Assembly: GCA_947623455.1 (NCBI GenBank)
Contig: OX392543.1
Location: forward strand, 13,700,757-13,764,756
Source of the DNA: Mimachlamys varia
Taxonomy: Eukaryota; Mollusca; Bivalvia; Pectinida; Pectinidae
DNA: 64,000 bases
Direction of reading: 5' to 3'
In this document: positions 37,463-48,754 of the stretch, piece after piece
Numbering within the stretch: position 1 is the first letter of the stretch
Layout of the letters: every line of letters begins with the position of its first letter
Translations under genes and position numbers: made by a program
The notes under the pieces: generated by a model
What the model saw: only the letters and a program-made list of their open reading frames with translations
Told to the model about the DNA's origin: nothing
Database searches by the model: none

Positions 37463-37632
37463 TAAGGATTGAATGTATATTTTAGTGTTTGCATCGGCTG
37501 ATGAAGGCAAGTGAACCTCCTCGTGCAAATGGTACATGAACTACTTCACAGTTCACTTCATTTGCGCGAGGTTCACTTGAAACCATCAGCTGATGCAAAC
37601 AACAAAATAAACATTCAATCTTTAAAGGATTA
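37463..37632. repeat. Foldback element (~170 bp)
   Basis: The left arm (AAGGATTGAATGTATATTTT..GTTTGCATC.GCTGATG..CAAGTGAACCTC) pairs with the right arm ending AACATTCAATCTTTAAAGGATT. The arms are about 75 nt with small bulges. No ORF. Confidence 0.75.
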
Positions 37633-37824
37633 CCAAGGGAAAAGTTCAATAGCACTTATGTTAACATTAATTTAGGTGCAATTCAATTTGGACTCGATTG
37701 TTAACACGGTTTGAACAATAAACATTAATGGTACGTATTGTCGTCCCCCAGACCAATCCTTTTTGTCATATTCATTTGTAGGAAGTACCCCAACCCACCC
37801 TATATCATTCAATGTTACATAACA

Positions 37825-37905
37825 TTGCTCAATGAGACCAAGACGGCCATAAAACTTGTCTTTATCAACCTGTCTCGATGTCGTAAGTGTATTTGTCAAA
37901 AATAT
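37825..37905 (-). mobile_element. Penelope-like scrap
   Basis: CTCAATGAGACCAAGACGGC..CATAAAACTTGTC...ATCAACCTG matches the RT-end/tail junction of other minus-strand copies (for example 31595-31660). Confidence 0.55.
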
Positions 37906-39055
37906 ACGAAAATAATATAGTAACGCTTCTAGTTTGTGTAGTTGCTGTAAGTAAAAAATCAAAATAGGTCAAGACCACATATTTCCTAAGTGGTCTATTT
38001 TGATATCATATACTTCAGGAATTTACAAAAAAACATCAATGAACTAACTCCAAAATAGAATGACAACAGTTATTACCGCTACAAGAAGATTATAATATAT
38101 ATTTGGGAAGTTACTGACCCCGCAGGGATTTAAGGGACCTTCTATGGGGCCCTGAGAGGGGTGATATCGTACTATTTTTTAGTTTTATTGACACTCTTCC
38201 AATTGTACTTGTCTAATTTCGATCACGAACACGAAACAGTGTGCGCAAGCAAGTGGACAGAAAGTACTGCAACTTGCTCACCCTTGTATGTGTGGTGCCA
38301 GGTAAACAGATTTGTGTAACAGATTTTAATAGACATTTGTATTTATAACGTTTATGATATTGCAACAGATATGTAACAAACCTACTGTTCATCATGTAAT
38401 TACCTGACGTCCTGATCAGCTACCTGTGCTAATACAACGTAGTGTGATTGGTCCCGGTAGACTGTAGTCTTGGCCCGAGTCATTTTGTAGTGTCGGTGTG
38501 AAATATGAGTATACAAAATAGGCGGAACAGGTGACACCTTTTTCGATGAATATTGGTATGAATATTAAAATAACCCTCCTCCCTTACGCTTTGGCAAATC
38601 TGGTTCCGGTCTGTGGCCTTTGACTCATGACCTTTTTTTCTAATGTACTACCAGGCCTATATATTATAGATACCAACCCATACGTGTGCAAAACAGTGTC
38701 GTGTGCAAAAGTATATCGCGTTCCCGGGTCACCTACCGGTGTTTATCATTTCATTAATATTCCACCCTGCCCCGCGCTGGTGTATTACTTGCTATACCGT
38801 AACAGGTTTCACAAATCCTCGAACTTGGCAGAGGTAGACGTAACTACAGTAATGTAAGTAGACATATCCATTTGCTTGGATCTTATGTTGTAGATATTTC
38901 TCTGAATGCATTCTTAATATAAGTCGTAAACGAAACAAATTGGAACCAGCTGACTGTTTTAAAGTTTAGCCATTAAAAAAATAATAAACTAACTACTTCA
39001 CTGGAGACAAGCAATTGCGAATATTAACAGCAATGTATCTATGTGTATTAGGTTT
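37906..39055. other. Non-genic spacer
   Basis: No gene recognised on either strand. Confidence 0.4.
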
Positions 39056-39416
39056 TGTATAGTATGTATATTGGTGCATAGTATGTATATTGGTGTAAAG
39101 TATGCATATTGGTGTATAGTATGTATATTGGTGTATAGTATGTATATTGGTGTAAAGTATGTATATTGGTGTATAGTATGTATATTGGTGTATAGTTTGT
39201 ATATTGGTGTATAGTTTGTATATTGGTGTATAGTATGTATATTGGTGTATAGTATGTATATTGGTGTATAGTATGTATATTGGTGTATAGTATGTATATT
39301 GGTGTATAGTATGTATATTGGTGTATAGTATGTATATTGGTGTATAGTATGTATATTGGTTTATAGTTTGTATATTGGTGTATAGTATGTATATTGGTGT
39401 ATAGTATGTATATTGG
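39056..39416 (+). repeat. Minisatellite: 19 units of 19 bp
   Basis: Unit TGTATAGTATGTATATTGG is repeated head to tail for 361 bp, exactly 19 units. Only scattered substitutions occur (GCATAG, GTAAAG, TAGTTTG variants, one TTATAG), with no length change. It begins about 1.2 kb upstream of the intact AMP-binding gene. Confidence 0.95.
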
Positions 39417-40239
39417 AATGAATGGAATGATTATTTATATAGCTATCAAGGGATAGCATCACCAATGGATGATTTGCCACTGACTGCTGATCACTTCGAC
39501 ACCAAAATAATAAAAGAATGTTAGCTAGCGTAGAAGAAATCTCTGATATATATATATAGGTAGCCAATTTTGTGTCGTATATCTTTCGTTTGAGGCCCGG
39601 GCAGTGTGCCAGTGTTACGACATGATTTCGAGACCCTACGCGATTTTACCATCCGATGTAGAGGTACGCATATTTCCCATTGCTCTGAGCATTGCCACTG
39701 ATTTTGATTCTCGGCTTTTGATAAAAACGCAATTGCATCGACACGAACGATTTTCGATATCATGTTTTCCCAAACAGACCAACATTGGGGTCTTTTATTT
39801 TCTGATACATTTAGTCCACATTGATTTCTGCTCTTATTTTGTAACAGCAACACATGTAAAATTTGCCACAATTTACTATATGTTTTTACCGATTTTGGTC
39901 AAATTTAGTATGCAGATAACGAAATGTCAATGCAGTCATTTTTTGCAGATTCAGTTATGCAATTTTGTGTTTAAGACCAGTAGAAAAGTGTCTTAAGACA
40001 AAATATTCATTATTTGCAAAGGTTATGGATATGTCGTTGTACAGTTCTTACTGGCTTTATTATAAAACTTTTTTTTATTCCCTTCACTGGATTAAATCTG
40101 GAACCACTTGTGCAATCCTTCTGATCTTATCCACGCAATTCGAAAAAAACCCAATTAGTTTCAATCTAGATATCGATTTTTACCGGTATCAAACTCTGGA
40201 TAGATTTATCATTTCTGTATCAATAAATATTTAATTTCC

Positions 40240-40241
40240 AG
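40240..40241 (+). promoter_or_regulatory. 3' splice site upstream of the intact AMP-binding gene
   Basis: TATTTAATTTCCAG|TGAGTAACGAACACAG lies 29 bases before the ATG at 40271. The shared acceptor in four paralogues implies a 5'-UTR intron. The upstream noncoding exon and promoter were not located. Confidence 0.7.
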
Positions 40242-40270
40242 TGAGTAACGAACACAGACGACGTTCCTCA

Positions 40271-41911
40271 ATGGCGGACCTGAGCTACTTGTCATGTCCC
40301 AACACCGCCTACACTCGCTACATATCAATACCAGACGTGTTGAAAGAAAGGACAAATGAGTTTCCAGAAAAGGAAATATGCGTACAGAGATTTGAGGGTG
40401 GCGGTAGGAGGTCCCTGACGTATGCTGAACTGATGAACAGGGCCACATTCGTCGCTAAATATCTTACTGCTAGAGGGATAGTACCAGGGGACTGTGTGGC
40501 TATTATTGGTCCAAATTCCATCGAGTGGATAATCGGGGAGTTTGCAATCTTCCTGACTGGAGCAGTTGCTGTCCAGGTTTACAAGACATCAGAATCTTTC
40601 GCTGAGACGATGAATTTACTAAAATCCACTCACTGTAAGGCTGTATTGCTTGATCCTGGATCGGACGAAAAGTACATATCAGATATGGAAGAGTGCTACA
40701 CTATCGAAGAATCGACTGGGGGTAAATCGATAGTTTTGTTGCTACAGAGATCATCACTGTCCTCCCTGACGTCGTTGGCTGAAGTTAAACTGACCACTGA
40801 AGAAGAAGTAATGGTATTGCCAAGAATTCAACCTGAGAGTAGTGCCTTCATTTATACTACTTCCGGTTCCACTGGAAAACCAAAGATGGCCGAGATGACT
40901 CATTTAGCAACAGTCAATGCTTCATATACCGCTTATGCAGGAGCAGGAGGAGATAAGCCGTACGGTACCTGCTATAACGACCGACCATTTTCTTGGGTAG
41001 GAGGTACTCCGATATTCGGTATCCTGAATGGAAATAAACGCGTGTTTTTTAATACCGCAATTGGTATGAAAAAAGACAACATCATGCGTACATGGGATAT
41101 CATCGTGGAAGAGAAATGCACAAGCGCATACTTCCTCCCTTTTGCGATGCTCGATCTCATTGAAAATATGAATGCCGTTTTAACACACGACTATCGTATG
41201 TACGCCATGTTTACAGGTGGGCAGCATATTGGCAGCCATCTCACTGAAGTATGTGGTAAATGTACAGAGAAGCTCTTCATGGATTACGGATCCGCTGAGG
41301 CCGGATGGGTAAGTTCCATTGAACTTACCAGGGAAATGAAGGAAGGACACGTGGGGTCGTTGTTTCCAGGATATGAGGTCAAGATTGTAGGAGACAATGG
41401 TGAAACATTGAAACGTGGCGAATTGGGAAAAATCCTAGTGAGATCTCCGTGGATGTTGAAGTCATACCGAAACGATCCTGCGCTGAACGAAGCCTCATTT
41501 TTTGACGGGGGCTGGTTTCAAATCGGAGATATTGGTTTTATTACCATCGACGGCAAGCTGTTTGTAAAAGGGAAATCCAATGATGTTATCAAGCGTGGAG
41601 GCATTAAGATTCTGGCCAGCGAAGTAGAATCGGCGATTTCTAAATTCCCAGATGTAAGAGAGGTCGTTGTGATCTCTATATCGGACACCCGGCTCTTAGA
41701 AGAAGTGTGCGCCTGCTATATACTGGAGAATAACGTTAATATATCAGAAGATAAACTAAATCAGAAATGTCGAGCTGTCCTGGGGGATCATGTGTTGGGC
41801 TTCACACCTTCTTATTTTCTCCGGTTTGATGCATTTCCAAGACTAAGTAATGGAAAGACGAACAGGAATTGTGTTAAAACACAAGCCTTGAAAAGATTGG
41901 AACTCGAATAA
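40271..41911 (+). CDS. AMP-binding acyl-CoA-synthetase-like protein, copy F (intact)
   Basis: The only complete protein gene in the window: 546 codons in a single exon, stop at 41909-41911. ANL-superfamily enzymes adenylate a carboxylate with ATP and usually pass it to CoA; the length fits. The large N-domain holds the P-loop TTSGSTGKPK (residues 196-205). The A5 motif is MDYGSAEAG (337-345), where the usual threonine is alanine. The A7 motif is GWFQIGDIG (414-422), where the usual RTGD is QIGD; the ATP-ribose aspartate D420 is kept. The A8 hinge is GKSNDVIKRGG (434-444). The C-terminal lysine is K529 (LSNGKTNRN). No signal peptide, membrane segment or peroxisomal tail is seen, so it is probably cytosolic. 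The ATG at 40271 is chosen because all paralogues share MADL; the frame extends 10 codons upstream only through a GTG at the splice acceptor. Substrate is unknown, and changes in A5/A7 leave activity uncertain. Confidence 0.92.
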   Translation: MADLSYLSCPNTAYTRYISIPDVLKERTNEFPEKEICVQRFEGGGRRSLTYAELMNRATFVAKYLTARGIVPGDCVAIIGPNSIEWIIGEFAIFLTGAVAVQVYKTSESFAETMNLLKSTHCKAVLLDPGSDEKYISDMEECYTIEESTGGKSIVLLLQRSSLSSLTSLAEVKLTTEEEVMVLPRIQPESSAFIYTTSGSTGKPKMAEMTHLATVNASYTAYAGAGGDKPYGTCYNDRPFSWVGGTPIFGILNGNKRVFFNTAIGMKKDNIMRTWDIIVEEKCTSAYFLPFAMLDLIENMNAVLTHDYRMYAMFTGGQHIGSHLTEVCGKCTEKLFMDYGSAEAGWVSSIELTREMKEGHVGSLFPGYEVKIVGDNGETLKRGELGKILVRSPWMLKSYRNDPALNEASFFDGGWFQIGDIGFITIDGKLFVKGKSNDVIKRGGIKILASEVESAISKFPDVREVVVISISDTRLLEEVCACYILENNVNISEDKLNQKCRAVLGDHVLGFTPSYFLRFDAFPRLSNGKTNRNCVKTQALKRLELE

Positions 41912-43012
41912 AATTCAGTACATTTTGATAGTTCGCAAATACATTGAACACATAAAACGTACGATATATTCACTATCTCTCTATAATTTTTTACATGTTT
42001 TTTTTTTCTAGCCTTGACGTTATTGCTTTCTTGTATTGAAACACTGTTGAAATTCTTTTCTACCACCATTTTGGATATTTTCGGAACACAAAGCTTTAGA
42101 TGCATTCGTTCTTTTGTTTGTGAATGCAGTATATGAGGCCATCACAAACTGAAAAAAAAATTTACCTGGGTTGATTTTCTTCAATGGATTATAGGCGTTT
42201 TATTGTTAACGTTTTTGCGTAAATGACGTCATTAGACTTTCAGTCTCTATGGTCCGTTATAATATCGCAAAATTATTCTGATATATCGGAGGGGTGGGGT
42301 TGAGAGAGTGAAGAAATATATCTTTATAAAAAAATAAACTGAAAAAAAATTGAACAAGGGCTTACATAGATATGACCAACACCTACAAAATGATGTGATC
42401 TGACATTTGGCATTTAAACTCTATTGATGACCACCAAAATGCATAACTTAATTGTGTGTTGCTATGTCATGCATATAAATCAAATTATGTTCAAAGGAAC
42501 GTAATAGGCAAACGACGCAAGAATGTTTACTTAGTTTCGTTTTCTTCCTCTAATTATGGACTTCTCAAAATATATGTCTCTTTGCTTATTGGTAAATCGT
42601 AAAAATGACGTTGTTGTTAAAAGATCATCGGTCAATGTTATCAGTAGAGGTATTGGTTTTTCAACGTGATTTGTCAACCTGATTCAAATCATTTTTGATT
42701 TCCCCGCCATTCCGTACACTTTTCTGTGCTTCGTCAAGACATCATCCCATAGGGGGTCACGTTCTGGTGACATTTTGTATTACCCAATCAAATTAATATT
42801 TTCAGAATCTTGAATATGATTTTTTTAAGGTGGAAAAGCTTGCATAATCATATCTGTACGTTAAGTAATTTCGTCACATAACATAAGTTTAAGTGCAATG
42901 TTGTGACGGAATGACGTACTGCAGATGACAGCGTCATTGGAAATTTTACTAGTGTGAAGTAAAGAGGCGACAGAGATTACCAGGGGATGACCTCGTATAG
43001 GATGTTTTAAGA
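41912..43012. other. 3' flank of the intact gene and spacer
   Basis: An AATAAA at 41907-41912 overlaps the stop codon. No other gene is visible. Confidence 0.45.
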
Positions 43013-43070
43013 TCATTTTGTAACGGAGTGAGAGTAAGGATTTGTATTTTAATCAGACTGTTGATTTGTC
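43013..43070 (-). repeat. Half of the 34.4-kb foldback family
   Basis: ATTTTGTAACGGAGTGAGAG...ATTTTAATCAGACTG is the inverted counterpart of 34385-34422. Only one arm is visible. Confidence 0.5.
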
Positions 43071-43619
43071 TTCATTATTTTATAAAAAAAATGTAGGAAA
43101 ATTTATGATGTACACAGTTTTTCTTTGTATTCTAAAACATGACAAGATAGTTAACCAGTAAAAATATCAATATTAATATTCTAGATTTTCAGTTTTACTA
43201 GTAATCAGATTATGTAACAGGAAATGATTGAAAAGTGAAATATCAATAAAGCAAATAAAATTGTCAAAAAGAAGGAGTTGGAACAATACAAAATATTGAT
43301 ATAACATGTAATGTCTATAGTCGGAGTAAATGTATTGACAGCGTATACACTTTTGTGTCGTCAATAAAATGTGCTTTCTTCTATCTTTGTTTCTGTTATT
43401 TTTTATCTTTATTTAGATATGTTATCAATTAGTAGGTCAGCGATACATTGGTTCAATTTGGACTCGCTCAATAGCAAAGCTTTGTCAATAACCATCATAG
43501 ATTTGTTTGCAGGTGCTAAATCTGATGCCAGCATATTCATAAAACAATTATATTGTGTTTAATTGTGTTTGTGTTTTGTTAGTTAAAAGTCCCTAATTGC
43601 ACCAATGTTCACATTAAGT

Positions 43620-43776
43620 GAAAAAACAGAAAATAACAAAGCGTCAACAAAACCATAATCCAAACTCAAAATCGATTAAACTAGAGGCACGATAAGAACA
43701 GAAGAAAGATTTGCACGAAGACCCTTTGAAAAGGAAGAAGAAGACCACGTTTTCCGTGGGAGCAAGCGCCATAGGA
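43620..43776 (-). mobile_element. Penelope-like tail scrap
   Basis: Plus-strand AGCGTCAACAAAACCATAAT and CAAACTCAAAATCGATTAAA, then degenerate GAAAGATTTGCACGAAGACC, equal the tail terminus in minus orientation. Confidence 0.65.
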
Positions 43777-45415
43777 TCGAGAAGCAGGTTTCCGGTGTTA
43801 ACTACATCTTGTCGATATTAAAACAAATTAACGTGTTGGCAAACTTGTCCATGCCTTATACACTCAAGGAAAACCAAACAAAAGCACAATCCATTTTTAG
43901 TAAGAACATGTTTAGGAGGCTTAAGTGATAACAAAAGCCTGTCGATGGCATATTACGAAACAAGTATAAGAAGGCGTTTGGAATGAACAAAATAATGACG
44001 AGAACAGCAAATCGCAAACTCGTAAGAAGATGACGTAACACACACACATGTGCTGAACCTTTTAAATTTAGTACTAGATACAGTATGCCGAAAGAATCAA
44101 TTAAACTGCACCATACAGTTGTTTTGTCCTCCTAGGACTCTTCAATGGTGCTAGGGGCCAAAAGGTGGGAATCCAAAATTTCTAAACTAATGTAGAGCAG
44201 AAGGGTCAGGTGCGTAAAACCCTTAAAGAGTAACTGTAGTGCAAATAGAAACTAAAATGATCAGACTCGTTGCGTCGGCATTAATACATTGTCGAAAACC
44301 GCATCGAAATCGGCCGACCGGTTACAAAGTTACGACAGGTTGAAGTTAGGTTTTTTACCTGTTTTGTCACAAGCTAATACGCCATTTCCGGGATTCAACT
44401 TTCAGTCGGTTTAGTCATGTGACTTTCATCACCACGTGACTTTATTTAGGGCACTTTTGAAAACAAAATGGCGGCTAAATAGAAATTGTTAATGACGGTA
44501 AGCGGGCTAAAGTGTTTTGGTTGAAAGAGGGATCACACCTTCAAATAAAGCATAAGGGGTGTTAGTAAAATTAGCTGAGATCACGGATTAACTGAATTTA
44601 TCTTGTATTGAGAAATATGAATGCAATCCACAGTGCTCGTAATCGGGGTTTCTCTTTGCTGTTGGAAACGATCTGAACGTTACGATTTGCCAGATTGTTG
44701 CTTTTACGATTGACAGTTACACATCCAGGTACATCTCACAATGACATAGTTTAAGAGCCTGTATCTTTGTTTCGTCCCTTTTGAACCTAAAGCAACTGAA
44801 AAAATCGAATCGAATCTAGCTGCCATTCGGTCGTCGCGGTCACATGATCAAATCACCGATTTATAACTCCACTTCAAAAGAGTTCTTGTATCTCGGAAAC
44901 GGCGTATTAAGCGCACCGCGAACCGCTAAAAGTTGTGCACACGTATTGGTGACGTCACAACGGGAACACAAGAAATTGGGTCCTATGTCTCTCTATATAA
45001 TAGTAACATGTACGTCTGGTTGATTAATGATTCAAAATGTATTTTACAATGAAATTAAGGGACGTACCATTATATATGGGGGTCGGGAGAATAATCTGAA
45101 ATCGTCATTGAGATAACTTTATTTTCAACCTTTAATAAATTTAGTGTTTATTGATTGTTCAAATTCATTTTAATGGACCCATATATATATATGCGCTATC
45201 ATATTTTAGTACTCTGTGTCATTTATAATGTCAGTTATACATATCATTTATCCAACGATTCAAGAGTGACTCTTATAATAAAACCTTTGGATATTGTACA
45301 TCTCATGTTAGTGTCCATTATATTACGTAATCGTATAAGCGGGATAAATTACCTGGTCAGTTCGATAACTTCACACGTAACTTGTTTCTGAAAAAGCAAG
45401 TAATTAGCATTGGAG

Positions 45416-45427
45416 AGGGGGGGGGGG
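45416..45427. repeat. Poly-G tract
   Basis: A run of about 12 G ends the AGGGGGGGGGGGG stretch. Confidence 0.7.
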
Positions 45428-45763
45428 CTATTAAAGTTAACTAACTTGTAATAGTTGAGTATGTTGTGGTTATTATCCCCTCTTTATAACTTCAAAATGT
45501 GTACTCTATATTAGTTAGTTTTCGACTGGAACATAGACTATCGAGTGCACGTGTATCTTTTGAAATCTCCATAACCCATCGTCAACTCACACAGTTTATG
45601 ACACTTTTTTTATTTCGAATTTGACTCTTCTATTCAACGAGAAAAGTTCTGTTGAAAACTTGCTTGATATGTCTCAGGGACGTATATGCACATATACGTG
45701 CCTGATATGTCTGTATCACAGTTTTTTTCATATTTTATTTTTAACATAAATGAATAAAATGCG

Positions 45764-46155
45764 GATTAAAACCACAGGTACTTGTGGTCAGGAGAATAGT
45801 CATCTAAATATATAGATAATATAGCGAAATATGATAAATAAAATAAAATATTAAAAACTGAATTTTCCATTGTTTATGTTATTAATCATCTAAAATGATA
45901 ATGAATGTAATTGCCAAATTTCAGCTTGATACGTCAAGCGGTTTAATTTAACAAAAAAAGCTATACATGCTCTTTTCTTGTGAAATTTATTTAATTTGGC
46001 AATTACATTCATTATCATTTTAGATGATAAATAACATAAAAAGAAAATTGGAAAATTCATTTTTTATATTTTATTTTAATTATTCATATTTTGCTATATC
46101 ATGTATATATTTAGATGACTAATCTCCTGGCCACAAGTGCCTGTGATTAACACCA
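45764..46155. repeat. Large foldback (~390 bp) nested in the 3-kb element
   Basis: The left arm (45764-45930) contains CCACAGGTACTTGTGGTCAG, AGTCATCTAAATATATA and ATAATGAATGTAATTGCCAA. The right arm (45985-46155) carries their reverse complements in reverse order, with few mismatches. The loop is about 55 nt. The very long AT-rich palindrome has no coding capacity. Confidence 0.88.
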
Positions 46156-47308
46156 ATAAAGTAGTCTTCTCATATTTTACAATATTCACGATTTGAAATG
46201 GTTTTTTTTTTATACTGCATAGACATAAATAAATTATCAATGGATAGAAAGCTGTTAACTTTTATACACACCTATAATTTCTCGAACATATATATATATA
46301 AGGATAAAAGAAGTCGAAATGTGATAACCGTCAAAACAGGTTATACAGGTCGAAAGCATTGATAAAAGTTATATATTTTTATTTTCCAATATACGTACAT
46401 TGTTTTGTACGTATAACAAGGCTGGTCTTGTGATTCTATATGACGTTACTAACTGTTCTTCTTTGAAGTCCAATAAAATATATGGTTTTCGAAGTTCTGA
46501 GTCTATTCACGGAATTAGATTATATCTCAGTCCGTGGTCTAAAGCAACACAAATATCCTTTTCCTTATATGTTTGTTTGAGGTTGTTTCTATGTAGTTTT
46601 GTATTTATACAGCCGACCGACATGCATTAACAATTTTTAGCGTCCATTTTAAAAGGTGTTACGATCAGTTCCTGCTGATATATGCATGCTATTAACGTGA
46701 CTCTCAGTGAATACACACGCCGTTTTAGCGGTGTTATATGAAATAAAATATGAGCAAACTAATATCTACTCATATCAAGTGTATGTTTTGAAGTCTTAAA
46801 GTTTTTCCACAAAATAATAACCTGTTAATCATGTTAGCGAGTCCGGCGGTAATTGATTTATGGTCGAGTGATCATGACCAAGTGTGCCGCACACCTGTAC
46901 ACCTGTGGAACTCCCGAACCCCCCTCACCACTAATTACGGTCCCCTGGGGCATACAACACCTTCGAACTATCAGTAGGGTCATAAATGAACTCTATACAG
47001 CCTTGATATATAATAAGTGTCATATTCTTAAATATAAGACTCTCTACAAATAACAAGTCGTGATACGATTCATATAATTTTAATATAATGACTAATCAAG
47101 TCTATCAGTGCGGTCACCGTTGTGACGTCACTTCCGGTCGTGTGGCAAAATGGGGGATTTTCTGGTTTGCGTTCAGGTGTGAAATTTAGAAAAATGGTCA
47201 AAACTTCGTAATTTTTCGAAAAAAAAATTTTCGTGAGAATTATCTCACTTATTACATACCAATCTTTCCATACACAAAAGATGGTTCAGCACTACAGTTA
47301 CTCTTTAA

Positions 47309-48754
47309 ATTTAATAATTTAGAAGTAAAATTAAACTTTTTTCTGTATAGTTTCAAATTGTGTACAAGGTGACATTCGGTGTAGCATGTAACTCTATCCT
47401 AACGACAACTGTTAACCAACCCCGTGTTAATTGGCGTTCGGTGTTTACTTGCCTAAATATATAAATATCTGACACCTATGTTCATGAATGATGATGATAA
47501 AAATTTGGTATGACAAAGGTGTGATTTAAACTGTTGTTACATAAAACATATTTTCAACACAACGAAACTACTTCATTTTTATTCATGGTTATTGCTCAAA
47601 TAAATGTGAATTTCACGGGGATAAGTAGCCAAACTGGATATGCTATCCATACGTGTGTGTTTCAGCCCTTCATTTCATTTCTCCCTGCTTCTTTTTCAAT
47701 GGAAAATTGTTCATATTTAATTACCGTTTTTTGTTTTATTCTGGACAATCGTAACAATTTCAATGAAGACATTCGGCGTGTTTTCCGTGATAAGATTCAT
47801 TAATCGTATCTGTTGGTTGTCCTATATAGACAACAAAATAAATGGATTTCAATGAACTAAGATAATGAATGAAGTGTTATTTGATAGACACCAAAGACGT
47901 TTACTTAATTTAGCACCACTAACTAATAGTAATGTCGGCAACAGGTTTACTGATCTACGTGACTTAAAACCAATTGTTACATAGAGTCGAAAAATGTAAT
48001 CAATATGGTAAGGGAGTTCACTGCTTTTTATCTTTTATTATTATGATGCATATCAAGTACAAACACTAACATCGCATATAGCTGCAGGTCAGTGAGCTAT
48101 GCTGATAAGCTCAGTATAAGCTTTCATTTGCTCCAAATTAGAAAGGGTAAACTATGATTCGTAAAATGTTGGCCCTTTATGATCGTCTGTGCTAATTACT
48201 TGTGCCCTAATACAAATATTTATAAAGTTCATTCATCAGCCCATTCTATCGAAATAGTGTTTTGGTTAAAAACCAAAAGTGCAATCTATATTCTGTATTC
48301 ACTGAAGACGTGTTTTTATGTGTTGGTATTGATAGACTTATTGTCAGAGTTCAAACATAATGCAACACAAATCACTTTTTGTAAGAATGCTAACCATTAT
48401 CATTACGATGTCACCTTGAGCAGAAACCACATTCCCATCCCATGAAATGAAACTATATTCTTTTTTTAATCGTGACAATTTGTTTACTTCAAATATAATT
48501 GCCTCCAAGCGTCTAAAGATATAAAAAAAATACAAGGTTCTCACAACGATGACAGTTTTTGGGTTTACTTCTTACATTGAAAAGTTCCAAACAGTCATGC
48601 ACATGACTGTTTATAAGAATTAAAATGTGGAGAATCTCTATAACCTGCAAAGATAAAATACATTCACGTTTATTATAAGAAAAATAATTTAGGACGGTTG
48701 GTGATTGGATGATTCAGAAATTATGTATCTATACATTTTATTTGTTTTTACTAA
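47309..48754. other. Non-genic spacer
   Basis: No gene recognised. A small hairpin AAACAGTCATG/CATGACTGTTT lies at 48589-48612. Confidence 0.4.

Larger units (their letters stand above)
44223..47308. mobile_element. 3.09-kb element with 20-bp TIRs at TTAA, no transposase seen
   Basis: TTAAAGAGTAACTGTAGTGC at 44223-44242 is exactly reverse-complemented at 47289-47308. If TTAA is the duplicated target, the TIR starts AGAGTAAC. The same TTAA+AG arrangement bounds the MITE at 5844. A shared TGACGTCACAACGG block occurs near both ends in opposite orientation (about 44950 and 47120). Interior frames are short (under 80 codons) and unlike any transposase. It contains a nested foldback at 45764-46155. 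Two separate MITEs of one family in opposite orientation would look the same. Confidence 0.55.

Noticed and set aside
37463..37632. CTGATGA and GAAA flanking a stem, like a hammerhead ribozyme core
   Set aside because: Extra bases separate CTGATGA from the stem, and the two motifs arise from the palindrome itself. The remaining core nucleotides do not fit.
39361..39567. Minus-strand ORF entering the minisatellite
   Set aside because: It is open only because the 19-bp unit lacks stops in that frame.
40241..40270. GTG start 10 codons upstream of the intact gene
   Set aside because: The GTG straddles the splice acceptor; all paralogues share the ATG (MADL) start.
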